Source of the DNA: Candidatus Methylomirabilota bacterium
GTDB lineage: Bacteria; Methylomirabilota; Methylomirabilia; Methylomirabilales; 2-02-FULL-66-22
Assembly: GCA_016208645.1 (NCBI GenBank)
Contig: JACQXP010000114.1
Coordinates: forward strand, 1-12,340
Length of the DNA stretch: 12,340 bases
Direction of reading: 5' to 3'
A program made the translations under genes and the position numbers. Shown one piece after another: positions 1 to 7,161 of this stretch. Below the pieces are notes generated by a model that was not told the DNA's origin, did no database searches, and saw only the letters and a program-made list of their open reading frames with translations. The stretch's first letter is position 1. Each line of letters begins with the position of its first letter.

Positions 1-60
1 TTGAAAATATACCTGAGAACGTCATGCGATTCAAGCGGAACATAGCCGGGTGGGTCGCTT

Positions 61-954
61 CTACTGCCGCAGCCGCGGGTCCAGGGTGTCGCGGAGGCCG
101 TCGCCGAACAGGTTGAATCCGACCACCACGACCATGATGGCGAGACCCGGGATGGTGGCCACGTGGGGGGCCACGATCAGGTAGCTCCGCGCGTTGGACA
201 GCATGGCCCCCCACTCCGGCGTCGGGGGCTGGACGCCCAGCCCCAGGAAGCTCAGGCCGGAGGCCGTCAGGAGCACCGTGGCCATCCGGAGTGTGGACTG
301 CACGATGATGGGGGCCAGGCAGTTGGGCAAGAGGTGCCGGAACATCACCCGGCCGCTGCCGCTTCCCAGGGCGAGGGCCGCCTCCACGAACTCCCGCTCC
401 TTGAGGGAGAGGATGGAGGCCCGCACGATCCGGGCGAACTGGGGGACGGAGGAGATGCCGGCCGCCAGCATCAGGTTGAGGAGGCCCGGCCCCAGCGCCG
501 CGATGATCGCCAGGGCCAGGAAGATCCCGGGAAACGCCAGCAGGACATCCATGGCGCGCATGATGATGTTGTCCATGGAGCCGCCGAGGTAGCCCCCCAC
601 CGACCCCAGCGCCACACCGACGACGAGTGCCAGGACCACGGCGACGATCTGGATCTGGAGGGATATCCGGGCCCCGAACAGGATCCGGCTGAATACGTCG
701 CGGCCCAGCTCGTCCGTCCCCAGCCAGTGGGCGGCACTGGGCGGCTGCAGCCGATCGTTGAGATTCCCCTGGGTGGGATTGAACGGCACCAGGACTGGCG
801 CGAAGAGCGCCAGGAGCACGAAGACCACCACGATGCCGGCGCCGGCGATGGCCGCTTGGTTCCGGCGCAGGCGGCGCCACAGATCGCCCAGCTCGCCTCC
901 GGCTGCCACGCGCTCCTGCCGCTCTCGTGGTGTCTCGGTTACCTGAACGGCCAT
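61..954 (-). CDS. ABC transporter permease, DppC/OppC type
   Basis: Inner-membrane permease subunit (297 aa) of a peptide/nickel/opine-class ABC importer; it would form the channel with the permease encoded just upstream. An N-terminal cytoplasmic stretch precedes a first membrane span at about residues 36-58. It is followed by the family motif WLGTDELGRDVFSR (77-90), several hydrophobic spans, the EAA loop that contacts the ATPase (about 191-210, EAALALGSGSGR...), SFLGLGVQPPTPEWG (235-249) and the usual C-terminal GDGLRDTLDPRLR (284-296). Length and motif order are typical of full-length DppC proteins. The ATG at 954 has only a weak upstream purine stretch (GAGATAA). It is last in the run binding protein, DppB-like, DppC-like. 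Only 60 bases follow its stop inside the window, so the expected DppD/DppF ATPases are either beyond the edge or elsewhere. The substrate cannot be read from the permease. Confidence 0.95.
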   Translation of the reverse strand: MAVQVTETPRERQERVAAGGELGDLWRRLRRNQAAIAGAGIVVVFVLLALFAPVLVPFNPTQGNLNDRLQPPSAAHWLGTDELGRDVFSRILFGARISLQIQIVAVVLALVVGVALGSVGGYLGGSMDNIIMRAMDVLLAFPGIFLALAIIAALGPGLLNLMLAAGISSVPQFARIVRASILSLKEREFVEAALALGSGSGRVMFRHLLPNCLAPIIVQSTLRMATVLLTASGLSFLGLGVQPPTPEWGAMLSNARSYLIVAPHVATIPGLAIMVVVVGFNLFGDGLRDTLDPRLRQ

Positions 955-1071
955 CGCTTATCTCACTGCCCTTTTCGTCCCGTCCCCGCGTCCCTTTGTC
1001 ACCCTCTCACCTTGTCCCTCGGGCGCTCCGCCCCATTCTCGGCTCTCGGCTCGCGGCTCTCGGCTCTCCCC
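955..1071. repeat. Permease-permease gap with four tandem heptamers
   Basis: This 117-base gap between the two permease genes is built of short degenerate repeats. At 1040-1067 there are four perfectly phased 7-base units of CGGCTCN, the last base being T, G, T and T. A looser GTCCC-containing series lies at about 976-1020, and a small hairpin GGGCG/CGCCC at 1021-1033. No ORF or promoter is convincing. A related four-unit CGGCTCN array occurs at 12270-12297, and the two loci share the 15-mer CGCGGCTCTCGGCTC (1052-1066 and 12268-12282). Confidence 0.75.
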
Positions 1072-1992
1072 CTACTCGTACCGGATTCTCGGATCAAAGA
1101 ACGCGTACGCCACGTCCGTCAGCAGGTTCACCAGGACGAAGGTCGTGGCCACTGCGATCATGGCCCCCTGGACCACCGGGTAGTCCCGGGCGAAGATCCC
1201 CTCCACCAGAAGCCGCCCGATGCCGGGGAGGGAGAAGACCGTCTCGGTCAGCACCGCGCCGCCCAGCATGTACCCGAACTCCAGCCCGAACACCGTCAGG
1301 ACCGGGATCATGGCGTTCTTCAGGGCGTGGCGGAAGATGACCACGCTCTCCCGGTATCCCGTGGCCCGCGCCGTCCGGATGTAGTCCTGCCGCGCCACCT
1401 CCAGCATGGAGGCCCGGGTCATCCGGGCGATGACCGCGGCCGAGGCGCTCCCCAGGGCGATGGCCGGGAGGATGAGATGGCGGAGCGTCCCGGCCCCACC
1501 CGACGGCAGCCAGTGGAGCCGGACCGCGAAGACGAGGATGAGCAGCAGGCCCAGCCAGAAGATGGGCATGGAGATGCCGAAGAGGGCCCCCAGCATGCTG
1601 GCGGTATCGAAGGCCGAGTACTGTCGCGTAGAGGAGATGATGCCGGCCACCAGACCGATGGCCGAGGCCACCAGGATGCTGACCAGGGACAACTGGAGGG
1701 TGAACGCCAGGCGCTGGAGCAGGAGCGTGAACACCGGGTGGCGGGATTGGATGGAGATGCCCAGATCGCCGCGGACGGCGCTCCCGACAAAGCGCAGGTA
1801 CTGGACCGCCAGCGGCTGGTCCAGTCCGTACTCGGTCCGGATACGGTCCACGTCCTCCTTGGTGGCCTCGAGCCCCGCAAGCAGTTCGGCCGGATCGCCG
1901 GGCACCATGTGGAGCAGAAGGAAGGAAATCAGGGTCACGCCGAAGAGGACCGGGACCAGCATCAGGATCCGGCGGAGGATGTATGACAGCAT
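1072..1992 (-). CDS. ABC transporter permease, DppB/OppB type
   Basis: Inner-membrane permease (306 aa), partner of the DppC-like protein downstream. It starts with the family N-terminus MLSYILRRIL followed by a first membrane span (about 9-29) and HMVPGDPAE (28-36). Further spans lie near 98-121, 131-158 and 272-293. The EAA-type ATPase-contact loop is at 204-230 (YIRTARATGYRESVVIFRHALKN), followed by TVFSLPGIGRLL (251-262) and the C-terminal DPRIRYE. Full length for the family. The ATG at 1990-1992 has no Shine-Dalgarno sequence: the bases immediately before it are the end of a heptamer repeat (reading TTGAACC on the coding strand). It may therefore depend on translation from the upstream gene or on mRNA structure. 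In context it is the second gene of a binding protein-permease-permease unit; peptide, nickel or opine-type substrates are all possible. Confidence 0.95.
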   Translation of the reverse strand: MLSYILRRILMLVPVLFGVTLISFLLLHMVPGDPAELLAGLEATKEDVDRIRTEYGLDQPLAVQYLRFVGSAVRGDLGISIQSRHPVFTLLLQRLAFTLQLSLVSILVASAIGLVAGIISSTRQYSAFDTASMLGALFGISMPIFWLGLLLILVFAVRLHWLPSGGAGTLRHLILPAIALGSASAAVIARMTRASMLEVARQDYIRTARATGYRESVVIFRHALKNAMIPVLTVFGLEFGYMLGGAVLTETVFSLPGIGRLLVEGIFARDYPVVQGAMIAVATTFVLVNLLTDVAYAFFDPRIRYE

Positions 1993-2140
1993 GGTTCAAG
2001 GTGCAAGGTGCGAGGTTCGCCCTGCGCGGTTCAGGGTCATCCGCACATGACAGGGGCGATGGGGTCCGCGGGGTCCGGCGCCCCGGGATCCCATCGCCCC
2101 GCCCCGAACCTTGAACGGTGAACGTCGAACCTGGAACCGG
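1993..2140. repeat. Inverted heptamer-repeat element filling the gap
   Basis: This element fills the gap between the binding-protein stop and the DppB-like start. The left arm (1993-2041) is seven phased 7-base units, mostly GGTTCNN or GGTGCNN. The right arm (2106-2140) is five phased units all beginning GAAC, so the two arms are in opposite orientation; GTTCAAGGT at 1994-2002 is the exact reverse complement of 2108-2116. Between them is a long GC-rich hairpin (2053-2100). The left arm touches the permease start codon and the right arm ends one base from the binding-protein stop. No ORF is evident. Confidence 0.75.
2053..2100 (-). promoter_or_regulatory. Intercistronic hairpin after binding-protein gene
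   Basis: Bases 2053-2067 pair with 2086-2100 (15 pairs including one G-T; core GGGGCGATGGG with CCCATCGCCCC). The stem continues after one bulged base through 2069-2073 with 2081-2085, closing a 7-base loop. No T-run follows on the transcribed (minus) side, so it is not an intrinsic terminator of the usual form. Stable hairpins at this position in ABC-importer operons are known to protect the upstream binding-protein message and reduce permease expression. That role is inferred here. Confidence 0.6.
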
Positions 2141-2141
2141 T

Positions 2142-3698
2142 TTACTTCTCCTTCCAGGTGTCCTTGTCCACGTACACCAGCTCGAGGGGAGAGTTGATGA
2201 CCCCGTGAAGCTTCAAGGACATGCCCACCGTCTCCTTGGTGGCCAGTAGATAGATGGCGGCGGGGTCTTTCACCAATAGCTCCTGCGCCTCCCGCAGGCG
2301 CTGATCGCGGGCCTTCAGGCTGGTGGCCACGACGGCCTTGGTGATCAGCTCGTCCAGGTCCTTGTTGCAATAGAAGCCGAGGTTGGATCCCCGCGGGTAG
2401 AACTGGTCGCAAGCCGAGATCGGGTAGATCCCCCAGCGCGCCTCGGCGGTGGACGGGGACCAGCCCAGGAGGTGCATGTCGGCCTTGTTCTCGGCGGGCG
2501 GCTTCCGGAGGGCGGCCAGGTACGATCCCCAGTCAGCCGTCTCCAGCGATGCCTCCACCCCCACGGTCTGGAGTTGCTGCTGGACGGCCTGGGCCAGCTC
2601 GAAATCTTTCAGATAGCGTCCCTTGGGCGTCCAGAGATTGGTCTTGAAGCCGTTGGGATAGCCGGCCTCGGCCAGGAGCTTCTTCGCCATGGCCGGGTCG
2701 TAGGGATAGCTCTTCACCGGTGCGTAGCCGTTGTTCAGCGGGCCCACCAGGGTGGGGATAACCGCGGCGAGACCCTGGTAGATGTTCTTGACGATGGACT
2801 CCTTGTCCACCGCGTAGTTCAGGGCCTGGCGCACCCGGATGTCGTCGAAGGGCTTCTTCGTCACGTTGAATTTGACCCAGAGGGCGCGGTTGCTCTGCTC
2901 CGCATAGGTGCGGACGCGCCCCTCGCGCATCAGGCGCGGCACCTCCTCCGGCGGGATGCGGACGATCAGATCGTAATCGCCTGCCTCCAGCCCCAGGACC
3001 CGCGCCGAATCCTCTCGCACCGTCCGGACGATGATCCGGTCCAGGCGGGGCTTGCCCTCGTAGTAGTCGTCGTTCCGCACCAGGACCACCCGGTCGCCCC
3101 GGACCCACTCCACGAATTTGAAGGGTCCCGTCCCGACGGGATGGAGGGTCAGATCCTTGCCCCACTTCTTGTGGGCCTCGGGGCTGACCATGGCCGTGGC
3201 GCTGTGGGCCAGGTTGTTGAGGAAGAAGGCGAAGGGCACCTTGAGGGTGAACTTCACCGTGAACTCGTCCACCACCTCCACCGACTGGATGATGGGGGTG
3301 TGGAGGCTGGCCTTGAGGGGCTTCTCCGGGCCGAGGAACCGGTCGAAGTTATACTTCACCACTTGGGCGTTGAAGGGGGTGCCGTCGTGGAACTTGACCC
3401 CCTTGCGCAGCTTGAACGTCCAGATGAGCCCATCCTTGGACTGGGTCCAACTGGTGGCCAGGTCCGGCACCAGGTTCAGTTTCGCGTCGAACCTGACCAG
3501 GAAGTTGTTCATCATCCGGCCGACGGCCTCGCCCGGGTTGCTGTCGGTGTTGGCCGGATCCAGGCTGTCCGGATCCGCTCCGGCGCCGTAGACAAGCGTG
3601 CCGCCGACCTGAGGCTGGGTCGCCGCCCAGGCGGCCGGCGCCAGGGCGATCACCCCGACCAGGAGTGCCATCCCGAAACCCCACCATGTCCGTCGCAT
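2142..3698 (-). CDS. ABC transporter substrate-binding protein, family 5
   Basis: Extracytoplasmic solute-binding protein (518 aa) of the SBP_bac_5 (DppA/OppA/NikA) family that delivers ligand to the permeases encoded downstream. The N-terminus is a Sec signal peptide: RR at residues 2-3, hydrophobic core to about 20, and a likely cut after AWA (about residue 25). There is no lipobox cysteine, so it is probably a soluble periplasmic protein. The mature start VGGTLVYGAGADPDSLDP, the family signature around 94-120 (TFKLRKGVKFHDGTPFN...YNFDR) and HPVGTGPFKFVEW are clear. The start at 3698 is chosen because GAGGAGGAGGG lies 7 bases upstream and the signal peptide begins there; the frame stays open to 3800, but that part looks non-coding. 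A candidate promoter lies at 3771-3800. The ligand is unknown: peptides are usual, but members also bind nickel, opines and sugars. Confidence 0.95.
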   Translation of the reverse strand: MRRTWWGFGMALLVGVIALAPAAWAATQPQVGGTLVYGAGADPDSLDPANTDSNPGEAVGRMMNNFLVRFDAKLNLVPDLATSWTQSKDGLIWTFKLRKGVKFHDGTPFNAQVVKYNFDRFLGPEKPLKASLHTPIIQSVEVVDEFTVKFTLKVPFAFFLNNLAHSATAMVSPEAHKKWGKDLTLHPVGTGPFKFVEWVRGDRVVLVRNDDYYEGKPRLDRIIVRTVREDSARVLGLEAGDYDLIVRIPPEEVPRLMREGRVRTYAEQSNRALWVKFNVTKKPFDDIRVRQALNYAVDKESIVKNIYQGLAAVIPTLVGPLNNGYAPVKSYPYDPAMAKKLLAEAGYPNGFKTNLWTPKGRYLKDFELAQAVQQQLQTVGVEASLETADWGSYLAALRKPPAENKADMHLLGWSPSTAEARWGIYPISACDQFYPRGSNLGFYCNKDLDELITKAVVATSLKARDQRLREAQELLVKDPAAIYLLATKETVGMSLKLHGVINSPLELVYVDKDTWKEK

Positions 3699-3770
3699 GA
3701 GACTGCCCTCCTCCTCTGTCGCCGTGTGGCGAGCCTGGGTCAACCCACCGAGATCCACAGCAGCAGCGCG

Positions 3771-3800
3771 AGAATACCAGATGCCGCACGCCACACGCAA
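3771..3800 (-). promoter_or_regulatory. Candidate sigma-70 promoter for binding-protein operon
   Basis: On the minus strand TTGCGT (3800-3795) and TATTCT (3776-3771) are separated by 18 bases, with TGG directly before the -10, giving an extended -10 element. It lies about 70 bases before the chosen start of the binding protein and after the kinase stop codon. This suggests the transporter genes have their own promoter. Judged by eye only. Confidence 0.4.
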
Positions 3801-3835
3801 GCGAATCCGGCCGCGCCCGCCGGGGCCGACGTCGC

Positions 3836-6800
3836 CTAGCGGCCGGCCACGTTGCGCGCCCGCGTCACCACCTCGTTCACGGACGCCGCCAGGTCCTCCA
3901 GGCGGAACGGCTTCGCCAGCAGGCGATCAATCTGGTGTGCCGTCAGTTGCTCCTCGCTCACCGTGGCACCCCACCCGGTGATGAGAACAACGGGCGTACC
4001 GGGCGAGCGGGCCTTGACGGCATCCGCCACCTTCCAGCCGGAGGCATGCGGCATGCCGAGGTCGGTGATGACCAGGTCGAACTGGCCGGAGCCGAACTTC
4101 TCCAGTCCCTGGTGGCCATCTGCGGCCACTTCCACCGTGTACCCGGCCCGGCCCAGGACGTCCGCGATCACCTCCCGGATGTCCACCTCATCGTCAATGA
4201 CCAAGACCCGGGTGCCCGGGCTCGCGACGGCTGCCGGTGCAACCGGGGCCGCTGCCCTTCGGGGAACTTCCGACGCCGCCGGCAGCCTCAGGCTCACCGT
4301 GGTCCCCCGGCCCGGCGCGCTGTCCAGCAGGAGCTCGCCCCCATGGCGGGTGACGATGCCGTACACAACGCTCAGGCCGAGGCCGGTCCCCCGCGCCCCT
4401 TTGGTGGTGAAAAACGGGTCGAAGACGCGGCGCTGCACGTCCTCTGTCATGCCACTGCCGGTGTCACGGATGCGGATCTCCACCGCCTCCACCTCGGGCG
4501 TGGATGCTCCCCCGGGGGCGTGGGGCAGCAGCAGGAGCTGGCGCCCGGCCACTGCCTGCGCCTCCACGGTCAGCTCGCCCCCCGCGGGCATGGCGTCCAA
4601 GGCGTTCAGGATCAGGTTGGTGAGCGCCTCCCGGAGTTCCGCGGCATCGCCCAAGACCGGCGGGACCGGGGCCAGGGCTCGGTGAATGCGGTACCTCATT
4701 CCCTGGCGCTCTGCCTCACGCTTCCATCTCCCCTGGGTGAGGTTCAGCACGTCCTCGATGAGTTCCGCCACCGGGACCGGTTCGAATGCTTCCTCGCCGC
4801 TCCGCGGTCGGGTAAATTCCTGCAGACGGCGGACCGTCACCGCTCCGTCCAGGGCGGCCTTCTCTATCACCGCCAGGCCACTTCGGACCTGGGGGTCGTC
4901 CACCAGCGAGGAGAGGAACTGGGCCCGCGCCAACACGATGCCCAGCAGGTTGTTGAAATCGTGCGCCACTCCGGAGGCCATCTCTCCCAGGGCGCGCAAC
5001 TTCTCCGTGCGGACCAACTGCCCCTGGAGCGCCTGCAGCTCCCGCAGCGAGCGCTCCAATCGCGCCGCCCGCTCCGCCCCTTCGCGATACAACCGGGCAT
5101 TCTCGATGGCGGCCGCCGCCTGGCTGGCAAAGAGGGCCAGGGTCTCGCGGTCCTGCGGGGTGAAGGCCTGGCCGGCCTCCTCGTGATGCACCGCGATCAC
5201 GCCGACGAGCCGGTCATGGTACAGGAGGGGCTCGGCCAGGACCGCGGCGATCGCTGTGCGCTCCAGGGTGAGGGGGTGCGCGTCGGGGGAAATCCGGTAG
5301 TCGTTCACGATGAGCCCTTCCCGCCGCTGGGCCACCGTGCCCACCACCGCCTCGCCGAGCCGGAGCCGCACCTCCCGCTGCCATTCCCCCATGCCATACC
5401 AGGCCTGGGGGATCAGCACCCGGGCGCCCTCGTCCCACAGGAACACCGTCCCCGACACGGCGCCGACCAACTGCGCGGCCCGTCGGTTGATGAGCCCGAG
5501 GAGGGTCGCGAGGTCCAGCTCCCGCGTGATCTCCTCCGTCACCGCGCGGACCGCCTCGAGCCGTCGCGTCCGCTCGGCCAGCGCCTCCGCCGACCGCTTG
5601 CGCTCCGTGATATCCACGTACATCGCGTGGGTGCCGGTCACGCGGCCTTCCGCGTCCACCGCCGGCAGGGCCTGCAGCAAGGTCTCGATGATCTGGCCAC
5701 CCCGCGTGACGAGCTGCCGTTCGGCCGCCGCGAACTCCCCCTTCAACGCCTGCTGGTACCCGCCCCCTTCCAGGAGGTGGTGGCGCGAGGCGGGGGTGTA
5801 GAACGCGGCTAACGGGCGCCCCAGGACCTCAGCCCGGGTGTAGCCCACGGTGCGCAGGAACAGGGCATTGCAGTCGAGGATGATCGGGTCCCCCTCCCGC
5901 TCGCCCGTGACGACGTACATCACGGGCGCATCCTCGAACAGGTTCCGGTATCGGCGTTCGGTCTGCCGGAGCGCCTCTTCCGCGTGCTGGCGTTCGGTGA
6001 GTTCCCGCCGGATCGTCTTATAGAGCCGGGCATTCTCCAGGGCGATGGCGGCATGACCGGCCAGGAGTGTCGCCAGCTCGACCTCCGCCGGGGAGAAGCG
6101 ATGGGGGTGGGTGTGGATGAAGCTGAGCGCCCCGATGAGACGGTCCTCGCGCAACAGCGGGAGGGTCAGGATGCCTCGGCAGCCATCCCTGCGGGCCAGG
6201 TCCAGGTTGGGCTCCAGGTCGGGGTCCGCCAGGATGTCGGCACAGAGGACCGGGCGCCGCCAGAGGGCCGCCCGTCCCGTGAGAGATTCCCCGATCCGAA
6301 ACCGCATCTCGGGGATCAGGGCCGGGGCAATGCCGCAGACCACGGCCGCCTGCAAGCATTCCTGGGCCTCATGGTACAGATACAGGATCCCCTCATCCGC
6401 ATCCATGCCGGCCACCGCCCGATCGATCACCACCTGGAGCACGTCCAGGGAAGCGACCTGGCTATTGATGGTCTCGCTCACCTCCACCAGGGCCCGCAGG
6501 CGCGCAACATGGTCGCGCTCCTGCTGGTAGAGCCGGGCGTTCTCCAGGGCGATGGCGGCGTGGCTGGCGAGTTGCACCAGAAGGTCCCGGTCCCGGGCCG
6601 TGAACGGGCGGGGGGAGCGGTTCACCGCCCACAGCACCCCCAGAACCTTGTCGTCCCGCTTCACGGGCACGACCAGCTCGGTCACCGTCCCCTCGGCCCG
6701 CGCCCAGTCGTCAAAGGCATGGGAAAACCGGGGATCGTTGAGGTAGTCGTCGGTCGCAAACGGCTCCCCGGTCTGGAGCACCAGGCCACTGATCCCCTGG

Positions 6801-7072
6801 CCAGGGCGCACCACCAACACTTCCGATTCCGGATCGCGGTGGCCAATGATGGCCCGCGAGCGGAGCACGCCCTCCACCGGATCGTAGATCCCCACGTTGG
6901 CGACATCGCAGAGGAGGAGGCGCCGGGCATGCTCCACGATGGATTGGAGGACCTGATCCGGGTGAAGGGAGGAGGACAGCGCCCGCCCGATCTCCGCCGA
7001 CACCTCGTGCCCGCCGGGAACCGACTCTCCCGCACGGCCGCCGGATTCAACCCAGGCGTCCGAGATGGCCAT
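3836..7072 (-). CDS. Soluble hybrid sensor histidine kinase (GAF-GAF-PAS-GAF-HK-REC)
   Basis: A 1078-aa cytoplasmic hybrid two-component kinase with no membrane segment. Domains in order: GAF (about 25-180), GAF (195-350), PAS (375-495), GAF (510-663), a short coiled coil, HisKA with phospho-acceptor His704 in GVAHDFNN, HATPase_c with N-box N819/N823, G1 box DTGSGM (870-875) and GTGLGL (895-900), then a receiver domain (about 954-1078). The receiver keeps D960/D961, phospho-acceptor D1004, T1032 and K1054, so kinase and receiver both look active. The start at 7072 is supported by GGAGGGGG just upstream and the predicted start of the first GAF region. The frame is open upstream to 7579, but that part overlaps the isomerase gene and is a shadow; an in-frame ATG at 7153 has no Shine-Dalgarno. 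GAF domains suggest sensing of a small ligand or redox state. No separate response regulator or output protein is nearby. Confidence 0.93.
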   Translation of the reverse strand: MAISDAWVESGGRAGESVPGGHEVSAEIGRALSSSLHPDQVLQSIVEHARRLLLCDVANVGIYDPVEGVLRSRAIIGHRDPESEVLVVRPGQGISGLVLQTGEPFATDDYLNDPRFSHAFDDWARAEGTVTELVVPVKRDDKVLGVLWAVNRSPRPFTARDRDLLVQLASHAAIALENARLYQQERDHVARLRALVEVSETINSQVASLDVLQVVIDRAVAGMDADEGILYLYHEAQECLQAAVVCGIAPALIPEMRFRIGESLTGRAALWRRPVLCADILADPDLEPNLDLARRDGCRGILTLPLLREDRLIGALSFIHTHPHRFSPAEVELATLLAGHAAIALENARLYKTIRRELTERQHAEEALRQTERRYRNLFEDAPVMYVVTGEREGDPIILDCNALFLRTVGYTRAEVLGRPLAAFYTPASRHHLLEGGGYQQALKGEFAAAERQLVTRGGQIIETLLQALPAVDAEGRVTGTHAMYVDITERKRSAEALAERTRRLEAVRAVTEEITRELDLATLLGLINRRAAQLVGAVSGTVFLWDEGARVLIPQAWYGMGEWQREVRLRLGEAVVGTVAQRREGLIVNDYRISPDAHPLTLERTAIAAVLAEPLLYHDRLVGVIAVHHEEAGQAFTPQDRETLALFASQAAAAIENARLYREGAERAARLERSLRELQALQGQLVRTEKLRALGEMASGVAHDFNNLLGIVLARAQFLSSLVDDPQVRSGLAVIEKAALDGAVTVRRLQEFTRPRSGEEAFEPVPVAELIEDVLNLTQGRWKREAERQGMRYRIHRALAPVPPVLGDAAELREALTNLILNALDAMPAGGELTVEAQAVAGRQLLLLPHAPGGASTPEVEAVEIRIRDTGSGMTEDVQRRVFDPFFTTKGARGTGLGLSVVYGIVTRHGGELLLDSAPGRGTTVSLRLPAASEVPRRAAAPVAPAAVASPGTRVLVIDDEVDIREVIADVLGRAGYTVEVAADGHQGLEKFGSGQFDLVITDLGMPHASGWKVADAVKARSPGTPVVLITGWGATVSEEQLTAHQIDRLLAKPFRLEDLAASVNEVVTRARNVAGR

Positions 7073-7111
7073 TCCCCCTCCGGCTCGGCAGTCAACCAGA
7101 AAAACTGAGAA

Positions 7112-7145
7112 GGCCCCGGGGGGCAGGATCTGACCCCCTGGGGCC
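7112..7145 (-). terminator. GC-rich hairpin between isomerase and kinase genes
   Basis: Bases 7112-7123 and 7134-7145 form a 12-pair stem (one G-T) around a 10-base loop. On the minus strand the stem is followed within about seven bases by TTTTT, so it can act as an intrinsic terminator for the isomerase gene, although the T-run is not adjacent. The loop side contains GGGGGTCAGATCCTGCCCCC on the minus strand. The GGGGTCAG(A/G)TC core resembles motifs I recall near REP-associated transposases; this resemblance is from memory and unverified. Confidence 0.5.
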
Positions 7146-7161
7146 CCGCTCATCAAGGCAC

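Noticed and set aside
1..43. Start of another minus-strand gene (ATG at 43 reading MFRLNRMTFSGIFS to the edge)
   Set aside because: Only 14 codons, no clear Shine-Dalgarno and no resemblance to a DppD-type ATPase N-terminus; too short to support.
163..1986. 607-codon open frame on the plus strand across both permease genes
   Set aside because: It is antisense to two well-conserved permeases, its product is low-complexity and rich in H, Q, G, R and D, and it matches no family; it arises from GC-rich codon bias.
3699..3800. 34-residue N-terminal extension of the binding protein
   Set aside because: It would bury the signal peptide, and the candidate promoter's -10 lies within it; the ATG at 3698 has a strong ribosome-binding site.
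3935..5812. 625-codon plus-strand frame opposite the kinase
   Set aside because: Shadow of the kinase coding frame; no domains, and the composition is typical of antisense GC-rich DNA.
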